From assembly GCA_016714085.1 (NCBI GenBank), contig JADJNW010000025.1, positions 1-27,316 on the forward strand: a stretch of DNA of 27,316 nt. Reading direction: 5' to 3'. The notes under the pieces are model-generated. The model ran no database searches. It saw nothing but the letters and a program-made list of their open reading frames with translations, and was not told the origin of the DNA. Of the stretch, positions 17,677 to 26,875 are shown piece after piece. The first letter of the stretch is position 1. Each line of letters starts with the position of its first letter. Made by a program: the position numbers and the translations under genes. The stretch is from Saprospiraceae bacterium (GTDB taxonomy: Bacteria; Bacteroidota; Bacteroidia; Chitinophagales; Saprospiraceae).

Positions 17677-20595
17677 TTCCGGCCGGCTCAATTTTCGATT
17701 GACTAAATAATATAATACGGGCAATAAAATCAACGTGAGCAGCGTCGCTGTAATCAAGCCTCCAATCACTACGGTCGCTAAAGGTTTTTGTACTTCTGCG
17801 CCATTGGATGTAGAAAGCGCCATCGGCAGGAAGCCAAGCGCAGCAACGGTTGCAGTCATAATGACTGGGCGCATCCGTATCAAGCTGCCTTCGATTACGA
17901 TTTCTCGAATGTCGGTTTTTCCTTCTTCGTAACGCATTCTGTTGAAATGACTTATGAGTACAATCCCATTCAGTACGGCCACGCCAAACAAAGCAATAAA
18001 TCCAACACCTGCCGAAATGCTGAAAGGGCATCCCGCGCATCCACAACGCAAGCACACCACCAATCGCCGACATCGGCACCGCGGTGAAGATCATCACAGC
18101 ATATTTCAATTTCCCAAAAGTGAAATACAACAATACAAAAATCAAGCAAGGCTACTGGTACTGCAATGGCGAGCCTTTGCTGCGCTTTTTGCAGATTTTC
18201 AAATTGACCACCGTATTGAATGCTATAGCCTGGCGGCATTTTTAGTTGGGCAGTCAAAGCTGTCTCTACATCGGCAACAAGGCTGGCGATGTCACTCAAA
18301 TTTTCGCTCATTTTCAAATACAACACCAGCGGTCTCGCCCGCGTAAGCAGCGCGAACCAGCGTATTGAGTTCTTGAATATTCAAACCATATTCGGCAATT
18401 TTTTGGCGATTGTATGCTACCATCAATTGTGGCAAGCCTTCGGTTTGTTCTACTTTGACATCGGCAGCACCGGGAATATCATTGATAATATTGGCAGCTT
18501 GATCAGCAAGGCGTTTTAATTCTTCTACATTTTCGCCAAAAATTTTCACAGCAAGGTCGGCCTTTGCACCTGTCATTAACTCGTTGAAACGCAATTGAAT
18601 AGGTTGTGTAAATAAAAAGAGCCCCCCGTGATTACTTCCAATTTTGCCTTCATTTTTTCCACCAATTCTTCCCGCGTTTCAGCGCTGACCCATTCTTCTT
18701 TTTCTTTTAGGATAATCATAATGTCCGCATCTTCAATGGCCCATAGGATCGGTGGGAACTTCAGCGGTGCCGATTTTAGAAACGACGTGTTTTACTTCAG
18801 GAAAATTTTTAATAGAATCTGCTCTGCTTTAGTAGAAGTGTTGACACTTTCCGTGAGTGAACTTCCGGGTTGAATGGCCATTTGCATCGCCAGATCACCT
18901 TCTTCCAAAGTAGGAATAAACTCTGCGCCTAACGATCTGAAAATCAGGAAAGCTGCCAGCAAAAAAGCCGTTGCCAATCCCAAAATGAGATGGAAAACGC
19001 AAGGCAAATTTAATGGTAGGGCGGTACATCCGACGCAGGAAATTAACAAACTTATCGGCGAAGCTCTGATGTGTACGTATTTTCTTAGGCATAACCAAAG
19101 CCGTCATCATTGGTACATAAGTCAGGGAAAGCAACAATGCCCCAATACTGCAAAACTAAAGGTCATTGCCATCGGGCGGAACATTTTTCCTTCTGTGCCC
19201 GTCAAGGTCATAATTGGGATGAAGACAATGAGAATGATAAACACCCCAAAAACCGCTGCCCTAAAGAGCTTCGCGGAAGCATCGGCCACAATGTTATCCA
19301 TTTCGGTTTGCGTAAGTTGCTTCCCAACGTAATAAGTGAAAATAGTATGCAAAACGCCTTCCACTACGATCACCGCGCCATCTACTACAATGCCAAAGTC
19401 AATCGCACCGAGCGACATGAGATTAGCGCTAACGCCGAAATAATTCATCAAAATGAGCGCAAAGAGCATCGCCAAAGGGATGACCGAGGCGACCACCATG
19501 CCTGCTCGTAGATCGCCGAGCAGCAGCACCAGCACCAACACCACAATAATGCCGCCTTCCAACAGATTTTTCTCAACCGTTTTGATCGTCTTACCCACCA
19601 ACAAGGAGCGGTCAGAGGTAAGGATATAATTCTACACCGGAGGCAAGGATTTTTTTACTTCTTCGATTCGTTCCTGCACATTGGCAATGGCTTCGGAAGA
19701 ATTCGCGCCTTTGAACATGAGCGTAATGCCGCCCACCACTTCGCCTTTGCCATCCATCGTCATCGCGCCGAAGCGCTTGGGCGCGCCGAGTTGTACCTTT
19801 GCAACATTTTTTACCAAAACAGGAATACCTTGCCGATTGGAGACGACAATATTTTCAATATCTCCTGCATTTTTCACAATCCCTTCAGTACGAATATAAA
19901 ATGCATTTGGAGTTTTTCTATATAACTGCCGCCTGTATTTTGATTATTACGTTCCAATGCATTAAAGACTTCGGGAATAGAAAACATCGTAACTCTGTAG
20001 CAAAATAGGGTCGAGTGCGACCTCGTATTGTTTTAAAAAGCCACCAAAACTACTCACTTCGATGATGCCAGGAATACCTGCAAGCTGGCGTTTGACAATC
20101 CAATCCTGGATCGTGCGCAATTCCATTGCATCATATCGATTTTCGTAGCCGGGTTGTACCTCTAGCACATACTGGTAGATTTCGCCCAAGCCCGTTGTAA
20201 TCGGCATCAGCTCAGGCGTGCCTAATCCTGACGGAATCTCACTAATTGCCTGATCGATCTGCTCTTTCACATACTGCCGGGCGTGCAAAATGGGTACGTG
20301 ATCTTCAAAAACAATAGTGACCACAGACAAACCAAAGCGAGAAATCGAGCGGATTTCAACGACATTCCGGGATATTGGCCATTACTACTTCCACCGGATA
20401 AGTAATAAATTGTTCGACCTCCTGGGGCAGGGATTGAGATACGGTGACCACTTGCACCTGATTGTTGGTGATATCGGGAACAGCGTCGATCGGAAGGCTT
20501 TGTAGTGCAACAACACCAGCGCCGATCAGCCCAATGACCAACATAGCAATGATGAGTTTATTCCTCACGGAAAACTCAATGATAGATTTAATCAT
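17677..20595 (-). CDS. czcA: CzcA-type heavy-metal RND efflux pump (frameshifted)
   Basis: Proton-driven inner-membrane pump of the heavy-metal efflux RND family. From MIKSIIEFSVRNKLIIAMLV, then SLPIDAVPDITNNQVQV, the porter domain (GLGEIYQYVLEV), the TM4 proton-relay motif DFGIVVDGAVIVVEG, EFIPTLEEGDLAMQ after TM7, and AVLNGIVLISHFNRMRYEEG in TM10-11. The TM4 motif with two Asp and a Glu is the HME1 (CzcA: Zn, Co, Cd) pattern and not the CusA (Ag, Cu) pattern, so divalent cation export is inferred; the last position is Gly where CzcA has Asn. About ten frame changes (near 20345, 19950, 19625, 19140, 19000, 18790, 18600, 18310, 18130, 18050). It runs on into a TolC module. Length matches the family once frames are joined. 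Confidence 0.9.
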
Positions 20596-20654
20596 TATTA
20601 AAGTGTAAAATTCTGATTATCAAAAAGAAAATTCAAAAGAAGGCTTAGGAATTG

Positions 20655-20715
20655 GAAATAGCAAAAAGGAAAGCACAGAAACTCGTTCCGACTTCCCACT
20701 TCGCATTTCCTACTT
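20655..20715 (-). repeat. Short-period repeat in czcA leader
   Basis: Minus-strand leader between the small gene and czcA: GAAGTAGGAAATGCGAAGTG, GGAAGTCGGAACGAG, then TTTCTGTGCTTTCC and TTTTTGCTATTTCC, each a repeated short word. Resembles the other leader repeats in structure, not in sequence. Confidence 0.45.
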
Positions 20716-21119
20716 CAAAAGTGTACAGGAGGACGAAAAATGCCAGTTAGGAATCCTGCGAGATTCGGAGATTGGACAAGTTGAAAAATAGTTGAGATAT
20801 TTTTAATAAATGTAAGTTGCAGTAAAGCAAGTTCTTGTACTTCGATGGCAGCTATGGAATTTCCGAGCGAATGCAGCGGCAATTGGCTATGCTCCTGCTG
20901 ATGCCCTTGCCCATGCTCGTCGGGCTGAAAAAAATGCAATTCGACGAATTTCCAAAGGGAAGTCGTCCTGCCAGCTTTGGCTTCTTCTTGCAGGTGTTGC
21001 TGAAAATGCTTGAAAGCGTAAATGACCTTTGGCAATTGCCCAAAATCTGCTCTAGGGAAGAGGCTTCCCAGAAACATATAAGCAGCCATTATGAGCGCAA
21101 TTGCCTTCATACATTTCAA
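20715..21119 (-). CDS. Small exported His-rich protein heading the czc operon
   Basis: 135-residue intact protein with an N-terminal hydrophobic segment (AIALIMAAYMFLGSLF) likely acting as a signal peptide. Then FGQLPKVIYAFKHFQQHLQE, a short aromatic patch (LWKFVELHFF), a His-rich stretch at residues 62-83 (DEHGQGHQQEH) and PLHSLGNSIAAIEVQ. It resembles an uncharacterised group of short proteins that precede RND metal pumps in Bacteroidota (LPxL...H..EH...FL..HY...LPFK layout). The His cluster suggests metal binding in the periplasm, as a chaperone or sensor; that is inference. First gene of the operon, about 120 bases before czcA. Confidence 0.65.
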   Translation of the reverse strand: MKCMKAIALIMAAYMFLGSLFPRADFGQLPKVIYAFKHFQQHLQEEAKAGRTTSLWKFVELHFFQPDEHGQGHQQEHSQLPLHSLGNSIAAIEVQELALLQLTFIKNISTIFQLVQSPNLAGFLTGIFRPPVHF

Positions 21120-21127
21120 TTACACTG

Positions 21128-21135
21128 CAAAGATA
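21128..21135 (-). promoter_or_regulatory. Candidate -7 box of the czc operon
   Basis: TATCTTTG on the minus strand fits the Bacteroidota sigma-ABfr -7 element (TAnnTTTG) and lies 8 bases before the first gene's ATG. No convincing TTG -33 box at the expected distance, so weak. Confidence 0.35.
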
Positions 21136-21202
21136 AGACTTTCCCAGCAGATGAAATGTGAAGGATGTTACATATTAGGGTTATTTAGAATCAGTCTATG
21201 TT

Positions 21203-22350
21203 CTAAGTAAGAATCCTCCTGCGTTGATTGATTTTATTGATCCAAATGATAGTGCCGGTAATCGGCAAGCTTGTACCCACCAAACACGCCAGAAAATATA
21301 GGATCATCAAGGGCAAGCCCAGGATTTCACCGGTATGCAAAAAGCGATTGATGTAGCGGAATTTGGAAACCGCGCTTCGATCTTTGAATTGCTCTACTTC
21401 AACCAATGCGCCTGTTTTTGAGTCAAATTGAGCAGTTTCGGATAAGCGTGCGCCCAAAAGCATTGTCGTAATTATATTTGCCGATGCTAATGTTACCCTC
21501 TTCTTCACGAGGAAAAGAGAAGCTTACTTCTGAATTATAAGGCAGCGCTTCATAGGATTTGTTTAAAATATTTTGATAAAAATGGAGCGTATCTTGAAGA
21601 CTATCTTCGATAAGACTTGTAGATTTTGCTTGTTCTTTAGGTGTTTTCGTTCCTTGTTCTTCACCAATGAGTTTATTCACGCCATTTCTGAGCCATTCTT
21701 GCGCGAAATGTACAAACCCGAAAATGCCATTACAAACAACAAAAGCAGCGCGTAGAACCCCAATACATTATGCAATTGATAATTGAGCGCTTTCCAGGAG
21801 CGCGCCAGGAAATGGTGAGTCCGGTTTTCAAAGCTTTTAATTTTGGTGGAAGCCATAGAATAAAGCCCGTGATGGTCATTATCACAAAATCAAAGTGGCA
21901 ATGCCAACGATCGTTCTGCCAGGATTGCGTATTAAAAGCCAGCGATGTAACTGGACGTTTTTTGTAAAAATTGAGCTACAGCCATATTGCGCTCTCACCC
22001 AGGAGCTTGCCATTATAAGGGTTGACATAGACATATAAAGGTTCTTTTGTTTTGGGGTTGGTCGCTCCGATTAAAACGGATTTATTGGCGGCATCAGGAA
22101 TAGTCAGGCGATTGATTTTGGCATTATATTTTTGATTAAAATTTGCCATTAACACGTCAATTGGCAGTCGCTGATTCTGCGGCTCAATGTACACGGCATC
22201 TTTATTGATCCAGTATTCGATGTATTTTTGAAACGCAAGGACAGAACCTGTGAGGCATATAACAAAAACAATAATGCCACTTGCCAGCCCCAGCCAAAGA
22301 TGGGCTTCACCAACAATCCATTTGAACCAGCTTTTATGTTTGGGTTTCAT
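21203..22350 (-). CDS. PepSY-associated membrane protein (frameshifted)
   Basis: Inner-membrane protein of the PepSY-TM type (about 380 codons), a family often linked to iron-siderophore uptake and reductive iron release. Starts MKPKHKSWFKWIVGEAHLWL, with TM1 (LASGIIVFVICLTGSVLAF) and KYIEYWINKDAVYIEP. A PepSY-like domain follows (INRLTIPDAANKSVLIGATN, VYVNPYNGKLLGES), then a second TM region, a charged linker (EEQGTKTPKEQAKST) and a C-terminal part with FLHTGEILGLPLMILYFLA and a last TM ending INQRRRILT. Frame breaks near 21970, 21850, 21690 and 21450. Monocistronic, bounded upstream by a terminator and a candidate operator. Confidence 0.85.
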
Positions 22351-22460
22351 ATCGGTTTATTTTCAAATCGGGGGCGAAGTTACTTAGATGGAATCCAAAT
22401 AAGAGAAGCATTTCAGGATTATCCTAATCTTTACCTATCATTTGCATCAACAATTGGAAT

Positions 22461-22491
22461 TTAGGTATGAAGATATACCTAATAATAGGTA
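22461..22491. promoter_or_regulatory. Candidate operator, three TAGGTA half-sites
   Basis: Perfect 8-bp inverted repeat TTAGGTAT (22461-22468) and ATACCTAA (22475-22482) with 6-nt spacer, plus a third TAGGTA (22486-22491). It lies about 110 bases upstream of the PepSY gene and just after the terminator of the preceding unit, a natural place for a regulator to bind. Regulator unknown. Confidence 0.45.
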
Positions 22492-22495
22492 GAAC

Positions 22496-22527
22496 AAAAA
22501 GGCTGCATAGCAGCACCGAGCAGCCTT
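22496..22527 (-). terminator. Intrinsic terminator (minus strand)
   Basis: AAGGCTGC/GCAGCCTT stem (arms 22520-22527 and 22499-22506 read on the minus strand) with 13-nt loop, followed on the minus strand by a T-run. It should end transcription of the accessory region before the PepSY gene. Confidence 0.7.
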
Positions 22528-22665
22528 AGAATCGACAGCAAAACTACCATCGGGGAAGGGGACATGGTTATTTGGGGTCACCAGGGTATAGTTTTACAAG
22601 TTTATTACATATTAATTAATATTATGAAATACTATCAAGTAAATGTTGATAAAATGCTTATGATT

Positions 22666-22694
22666 GGCGAAGTTCTAATTTTAAGAACTTCGCC
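22666..22694. repeat. Perfect 11-bp hairpin
   Basis: GGCGAAGTTCT (22666-22676) and its exact complement (22684-22694) around AATTTTA. Located 13 bases after the stop of the 22707-23031 gene on the minus strand; a 3'-end structure without a T-run, ahead of the terminator at 22496. Confidence 0.7.
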
Positions 22695-22706
22695 GAATCC
22701 AGTAGG

Positions 22707-23031
22707 GACTATTCTTCTACTTCTGCAATGACTAGAACGTCGGCCCATCCATCATACGGGTCATCAATGCTGCCAGAACTGTCACGGAGTAAATAATTAC
22801 CAGTTATTTGTTGGCCCGTCTGTCTGTGCCAATAACAGGAGAATTGTTCAAATTTAACATCATTTGCAGAATGTGATGATCTCCATTGGTGTAATGCAGA
22901 TCAAAACCATTGATGGCGTTGTGCGCCCGAATTACGCGGTTAGAAAAGCGAGGTGTGTTTTGAGAAAACGATCCCGTTTCACCTACTTCTCTTGCGAAAT
23001 TAACTCTAACTACTTGAAATTCAATAGCCAT
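22707..23031 (-). CDS. Hypothetical protein, one frameshift
   Basis: Starts MAIEFQVVRVNFAREVGETG and runs to PVIGTDR, then after a one-base shift near 22818 continues as GQQITGNYLLRDSSGSIDDP and GWADVLVIAEVEE with a stop at 22707; about 108 residues. Predicted all-beta (alternating hydrophobics, ITGNYLLRDSSG turn), no signal peptide. I do not recognise the family; a small beta-sandwich or lectin-like fold is only a guess. Last gene before a strong hairpin and a terminator, in the AT-rich region of the kinase and protease genes. Confidence 0.6.
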
Positions 23032-23276
23032 AACTAATTTGGTTTAATGGGTTAATAAAAGTATTCCTTAATGCAAAGAGATTTTGTTCAAGGATAAAAA
23101 ATTGCATGGATCGGAGGTGTATTTCAGGTTGCTGATACAAAGATCAGATTATTATAGAAAAGAGGGTATCCCCAATGTTGGGGAATGTATGCCAAATTAT
23201 ACTTAGATACGCATCAGAAATTATTATAATAACAACTAAAATGCTTTTCATTTATTTAAACCGAGGATTAACTTTA
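23032..23276. other. AT-rich spacer
   Basis: About 245 bases between two minus-strand genes. No ORF of substance; probably holds the promoter of the 22707-23031 gene. Confidence 0.35.
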
Positions 23277-24022
23277 TTAATCCTCTGTCTTGTTTTGTGC
23301 TAAGGTATCTTCATTTCCCCCTAAAGAGATGTATTTGGCGTAGCGCGCATTCCAAAAACCTATGGCAAATAGTATTTGAGCTATAATCAGGGAAACCATT
23401 TTAATTGTGGATAAACTTACAAAGAAAGAGTAATTTTCCTTATGTATTAGATCTCCTGTGGCATACAAAAAAAAGCCTATTAAATTCTGGAATGATTAAT
23501 CCAAAACTCATCCAAAAGTAAGGGTTTTTAAGTATTGGCAAAACCAAATGAGATTTATATAGATGCCACAAATAAAAGAATGCCACTCCGAACACAAAAA
23601 ATAGCAACCGCAGTGGGATTAAATTTACCAAATATTTGATAACCTTCTATAAAAAGGTAATTAATTAATACTATGATTAAGAGAATAGTAGATAGCCATT
23701 TTATATAGTTCCCATATCGATTATAACGAAGTAATAAGTAATAAAACCATCCTATGAAAATAAAATCATTTATATAGAATAAAATACTCAAAAAACTGGT
23801 GTCTTGAATGCCCCACCAATCTAAATAATCTTTTATATCCTCATAATATTTATTAGCAAACCAAAAAAATAAGTGTTGAACAATATTAAATAAAAGAGCA
23901 AATACACGATACCAGAAAAATACTCTTAATGGTTCATTAAGACTTTTACGCTGCCATATTGCTACCGCTATTGGTATTAGAATAGTAGCTGCGGTGATTC
24001 TGGCAAAATCAACTTCACTCAT
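23277..24022 (-). CDS. Multi-pass membrane protein of unknown function (frameshifted)
   Basis: About 248 codons from MSEVDFARITAATILIPIAV. Joined frames give six or seven membrane helices: ITAATILIPIAVAIW, VFALLFNIVQHLFFWF, FLSILFYINDFIFIGWFYYL, IKWLSTILLIIVLINYLF, AIFCVRSGI..FYLWHLY, FWMSFGLIIPEF..LFFVC, MVSLIIAQILFAIGF. Frame breaks near 23590 and 23460. It resembles the unnamed seven-helix membrane proteins found near two-component genes in Saprospira-like genomes, but I cannot name a family. The context (kinase, regulator and exported protease upstream on the same strand) suggests a sensing or accessory role; that is inference. Confidence 0.7.
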
Positions 24023-24213
24023 GATTATAACAGATTAAAGTTTTAACTTTGACTATTAATATTATGATTCGATTACCTTTACTCAACTTATTAATCTACT
24101 TTAGAATGGGAGGTGGACAAAACAATTCCATGCACTGCCCACATCCTAATACTACCGAGAAAACTAAAAGATCATTTTCTCAAGAATCATAAGCAAATCA
24201 ATAAACCTAAACT

Positions 24214-24693
24214 TTATGGAGAAGGGATTTTAAAACCATTAAGCGTACCATCATTACCTGTACCTGTACCAAGTAATGTACACTTAGCTGCATTGAAAAA
24301 TGCAAAGAAATTACCGTTATTATCTTTGCCAATACGTCCCCAAATAATATGTTCATTAGGAGTTGCAATATTTGCTCTGATTTCATCAAAATCGGATTCA
24401 TTTAGCACAAAATAATAATCATTCCCTTGTACATTTGGGTCTTCAAGTACTTCCTCATAATTGCCATCAAAAACTAACCATCTACCATCTATTTCATTTG
24501 GGCTAAAAATATCAGTAATACGTAAGGCGGCTTCATCTGTAGTAGAGGCAGCGAACAGGCGTTTTAGTTTCCAAAAAGCAATTGGAAACATTTTTTCATT
24601 ATTAGATCCCCAATAATTAGTAACAAATGTTGTCATTTGTGTTTCTGTGGAAAGATTGTCAATTGCACTGGAGGTTTTTCGAATACTTGCCAT
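24214..24693 (-). CDS. Orphan hypothetical protein next to the protease gene
   Basis: Intact 159-residue ORF starting MASIRKTSSAIDNLSTETQM, acidic, no signal peptide or membrane segment. Features visible: TTFVTNYWGSNNEKMFPIAF, GRWLVFDGNYEEVLEDPNVQ, NEHIIWGRIGKDNNGNFFAF, and a Gly/Thr-rich tail (LLGTGTGNDGT). Family not recognised. It starts 17 bases after the protease stop codon, so they are very likely co-transcribed. It might be a substrate, inhibitor or partner of the protease; no direct evidence. Confidence 0.7.
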   Translation of the reverse strand: MASIRKTSSAIDNLSTETQMTTFVTNYWGSNNEKMFPIAFWKLKRLFAASTTDEAALRITDIFSPNEIDGRWLVFDGNYEEVLEDPNVQGNDYYFVLNESDFDEIRANIATPNEHIIWGRIGKDNNGNFFAFFNAAKCTLLGTGTGNDGTLNGFKIPSP

Positions 24694-24710
24694 GATTAAA
24701 AATTATAATG

Positions 24711-26137
24711 TTTAATAAATTGATTTTCGACACAATTTTATAGGCTTTATTTTCTTTTTACCGAAAATTTTTCCTAAATTAATAAAACAGTCCTTTTTAG
24801 GAATGCCATAAGTATTTACAGTAATAGTCTTCAATGCTTTAAGAATATCTTTTTCTTTATAGAAATTTCCAACTATAGCAGGTTAGGAAGGTCCAAAATA
24901 ATCGGGATAGGTTGATATTGGACTCCATATATATTCATTATTTATTTGGCGTCGATAGAATTGATAATGAAAGAGGATAAGTACTTTTACTATTTCATCT
25001 GATAAAAATTCTGAAACATCTTCAGGAACATCACATAAGGAAATTGATTTTACAATCCAATTACCATTGGTTAACTTTTCTAGTGTTGTGGTTATCGGAG
25101 GATTGGACTGCTTATAAACAACTTCATTAACCTCTACAACATGTTCTAAAGAATCAAAAGGAGGATTATTGTTTTAGTGTCTAATACATTATTTAATGAA
25201 ATAAATTTCTTTTTGATTCTTGAATAGATAAAATCCTAGTTAATAAAAGCTTGGTATTCCTCATCTGTATATGTGTACTCTTCAGTGTCCCAATAAAATT
25301 ACCTAAGCTATCTCTTATTTCTTTTACTGTATTCACTAACAAGCTATTAGCAAAAGGTTCTTCGCTATCACAAGAACTGCAAGTCTGATCTGTCTTTGGG
25401 AAAATATTATATGTGTACGCTAAGACACAGTTAACTTGGCTATCATTTAAATCTCTTAAAAAAGGGTAAGGAGACTCATTCTTTCGCATCCTTCGCATAC
25501 ATCCCAAGGATCGTTTATGACTGGAATTGCAGCATTTGATTATCTTCTACGCTAAAACTCTCAAAATATCCTTTACCGACAACCGCGTGGCTGGTAATCT
25601 GAGTTTGTTCTCCTGATTTAGTAATCACTAAGATAAAAAAGGGCGACATGAATCTATCTGATCAACTATATCTGACCATGACATAAGTATTAGCTGATAA
25701 TCCTGGATTTACCTCTTGCACAGAATTATAACTGCGGTTTGAAAATAGTAAATCGAACCATTGGACTGTAGGTTTGGAACATTATCATCTATATATAAAC
25801 AGGCAATGCCGCGTAACAAAGTTTAAAGGTCTATTTGATGTAGCTACAAGATGTCTCGCATGAGTTTTGATGGCACATGCAATCTACATTGTATGGCGAT
25901 TAGTTACAGGCTGATTGGGAATTATTTTCGCATAATTTATACTTAAATATTCTGTTTGCTAAATCCCATTGAGCAACGCTGTAGTATTATAGTAGTCGAA
26001 TACCATTTGCATACTTGCAGCCCAGCACCACTTATTAGGTTTGCTGTGGGTGCATAAGTAACTAGTAATACTTGCGCGCTTAAACTTGCAATGTTAATAG
26101 TGTAAAGGAAATTAAATTAATCAGAAGCGTTTCTCAT
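24711..26137 (-). CDS. Exported papain-like cysteine protease, C39/C70-like (frameshifted, with stops)
   Basis: Reconstructed from several frames. MRNAS, then LINLISFTLLTL and ASLSAQ form a signal peptide. Next comes NKWCWAASMQMVFDYYN, the catalytic Cys motif of papain-like proteases of the C39/C70 (AvrRpt2-like) type (Cys codon 26025-26027). A Cys-rich linker follows (DCMCHQNSCETSCSY), then WSDIVDQIDSCRPF, the catalytic His motif SHAVVGKGYFE (25587-25589) and INDPWDVCEG supplying the Asn/Asp. The C-terminal half (YPFLRDLNDSQVNCVLAY, NGNWIVKSISLCDVPEDVSE) is not recognised. Four or more stops interrupt otherwise continuous frames (24883, near 25245, around 25870-25910), besides frameshifts; either pseudogene or poor sequence. 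It starts 13 bases after the response regulator stop. Confidence 0.68.
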
Positions 26138-26150
26138 AATAATCTGAGGT

Positions 26151-26811
26151 TTAGTTTTTAAGGAATAAGTCTGAGTTGAATCGCCTTTTGTATGGCTCCC
26201 CACGGCAATTGACATGTAATTTCCTATAAATGTTCGCGTACGTGAATGTACCGTGTAATAACCGATATTCATTTCCTGAGCAATATTTTCGTACGTCCAA
26301 CCAGGTTCAGATTCCATATAATTCAAGACTTTTAGCTCTGTTTCCGTCAATTTGCATACTCTGAACTGGCGCTCAGCCTTACTTCTTTTATGCCTGAAAA
26401 AAGTAGCGAACTTTATTCGCAACGGCGGGTGAAAAATACCCACCGCCATTATGCACATCCACAATAGCAGCTTCTATTTTCTTTAAGAGTCGGTTTTAAG
26501 TTGCATATCCTAATGCGCCGTGACTAAGTGCTACAAAAATCCGATGACTATCTTCAAACTGGAGTTTGAATCATCCTTAAAGTATCGGTATTGCGTCATT
26601 AATTTTTGACATTGCATCCAAGCCGGATGTGCCCGGCATTTCAATATCCATCAGCTACTACATCAGGATGTATTCTTTTATTTAAATTACGGCTTTTTCT
26701 GCATTATGAAAAGCACAATAATGAATAACGCTTTGAATCCTCAAAGTAATCAAGCGTTTTCCGCAAAGTTTTTATTATCCTCAAATATATTAATACTCGA
26801 ATCGGACTCAT
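26151..26811 (-). CDS. NarL/LuxR-type response regulator (frameshifted)
   Basis: Start MSPIRV, then IFEDNKNFAE with the acidic pocket of the receiver domain, HPDVV.MDIEMPGTSGLDAM containing the phosphorylated Asp, FEDSHRIFVAL and a GALGYATLKTDS-like stretch with the conserved Lys. The output domain is a LuxR helix-turn-helix: LTETELKVLNYM, TYENIAQEMNIGYYTVHSRT, then, after a shift near 26225, YRKLHVNCRGE and FLKN with a stop. About 220 residues, normal for NarL-type regulators. Frame breaks near 26785, 26720, 26640, 26580, 26470 and 26225. The kinase gene ends 64 bases upstream, so they are a cognate pair. Likely controls the protease genes. Confidence 0.78.
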
Positions 26812-26875
26812 AAAAATGAATTTTGGGGTAAAGAAAATGACGAAATTAAATTATTATATCCCAATTTTGGGGTAT

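Noticed and set aside
17347..18345. Plus-strand ORFs across the pump gene
   Set aside because: Antisense shadows of the CzcA and TolC coding sequence, which has clear family motifs on the minus strand.
24113..24415. Plus-strand ORF of about 100 codons
   Set aside because: It lies antisense to the intact 24214-24693 gene and its sequence has no protein-like features of its own.
24711..26137. Alternative genetic code or stop-codon readthrough
   Set aside because: Intact genes such as mlaE, mlaF and the haem-binding protein end normally at standard stops, and the affected genes also contain frame shifts.
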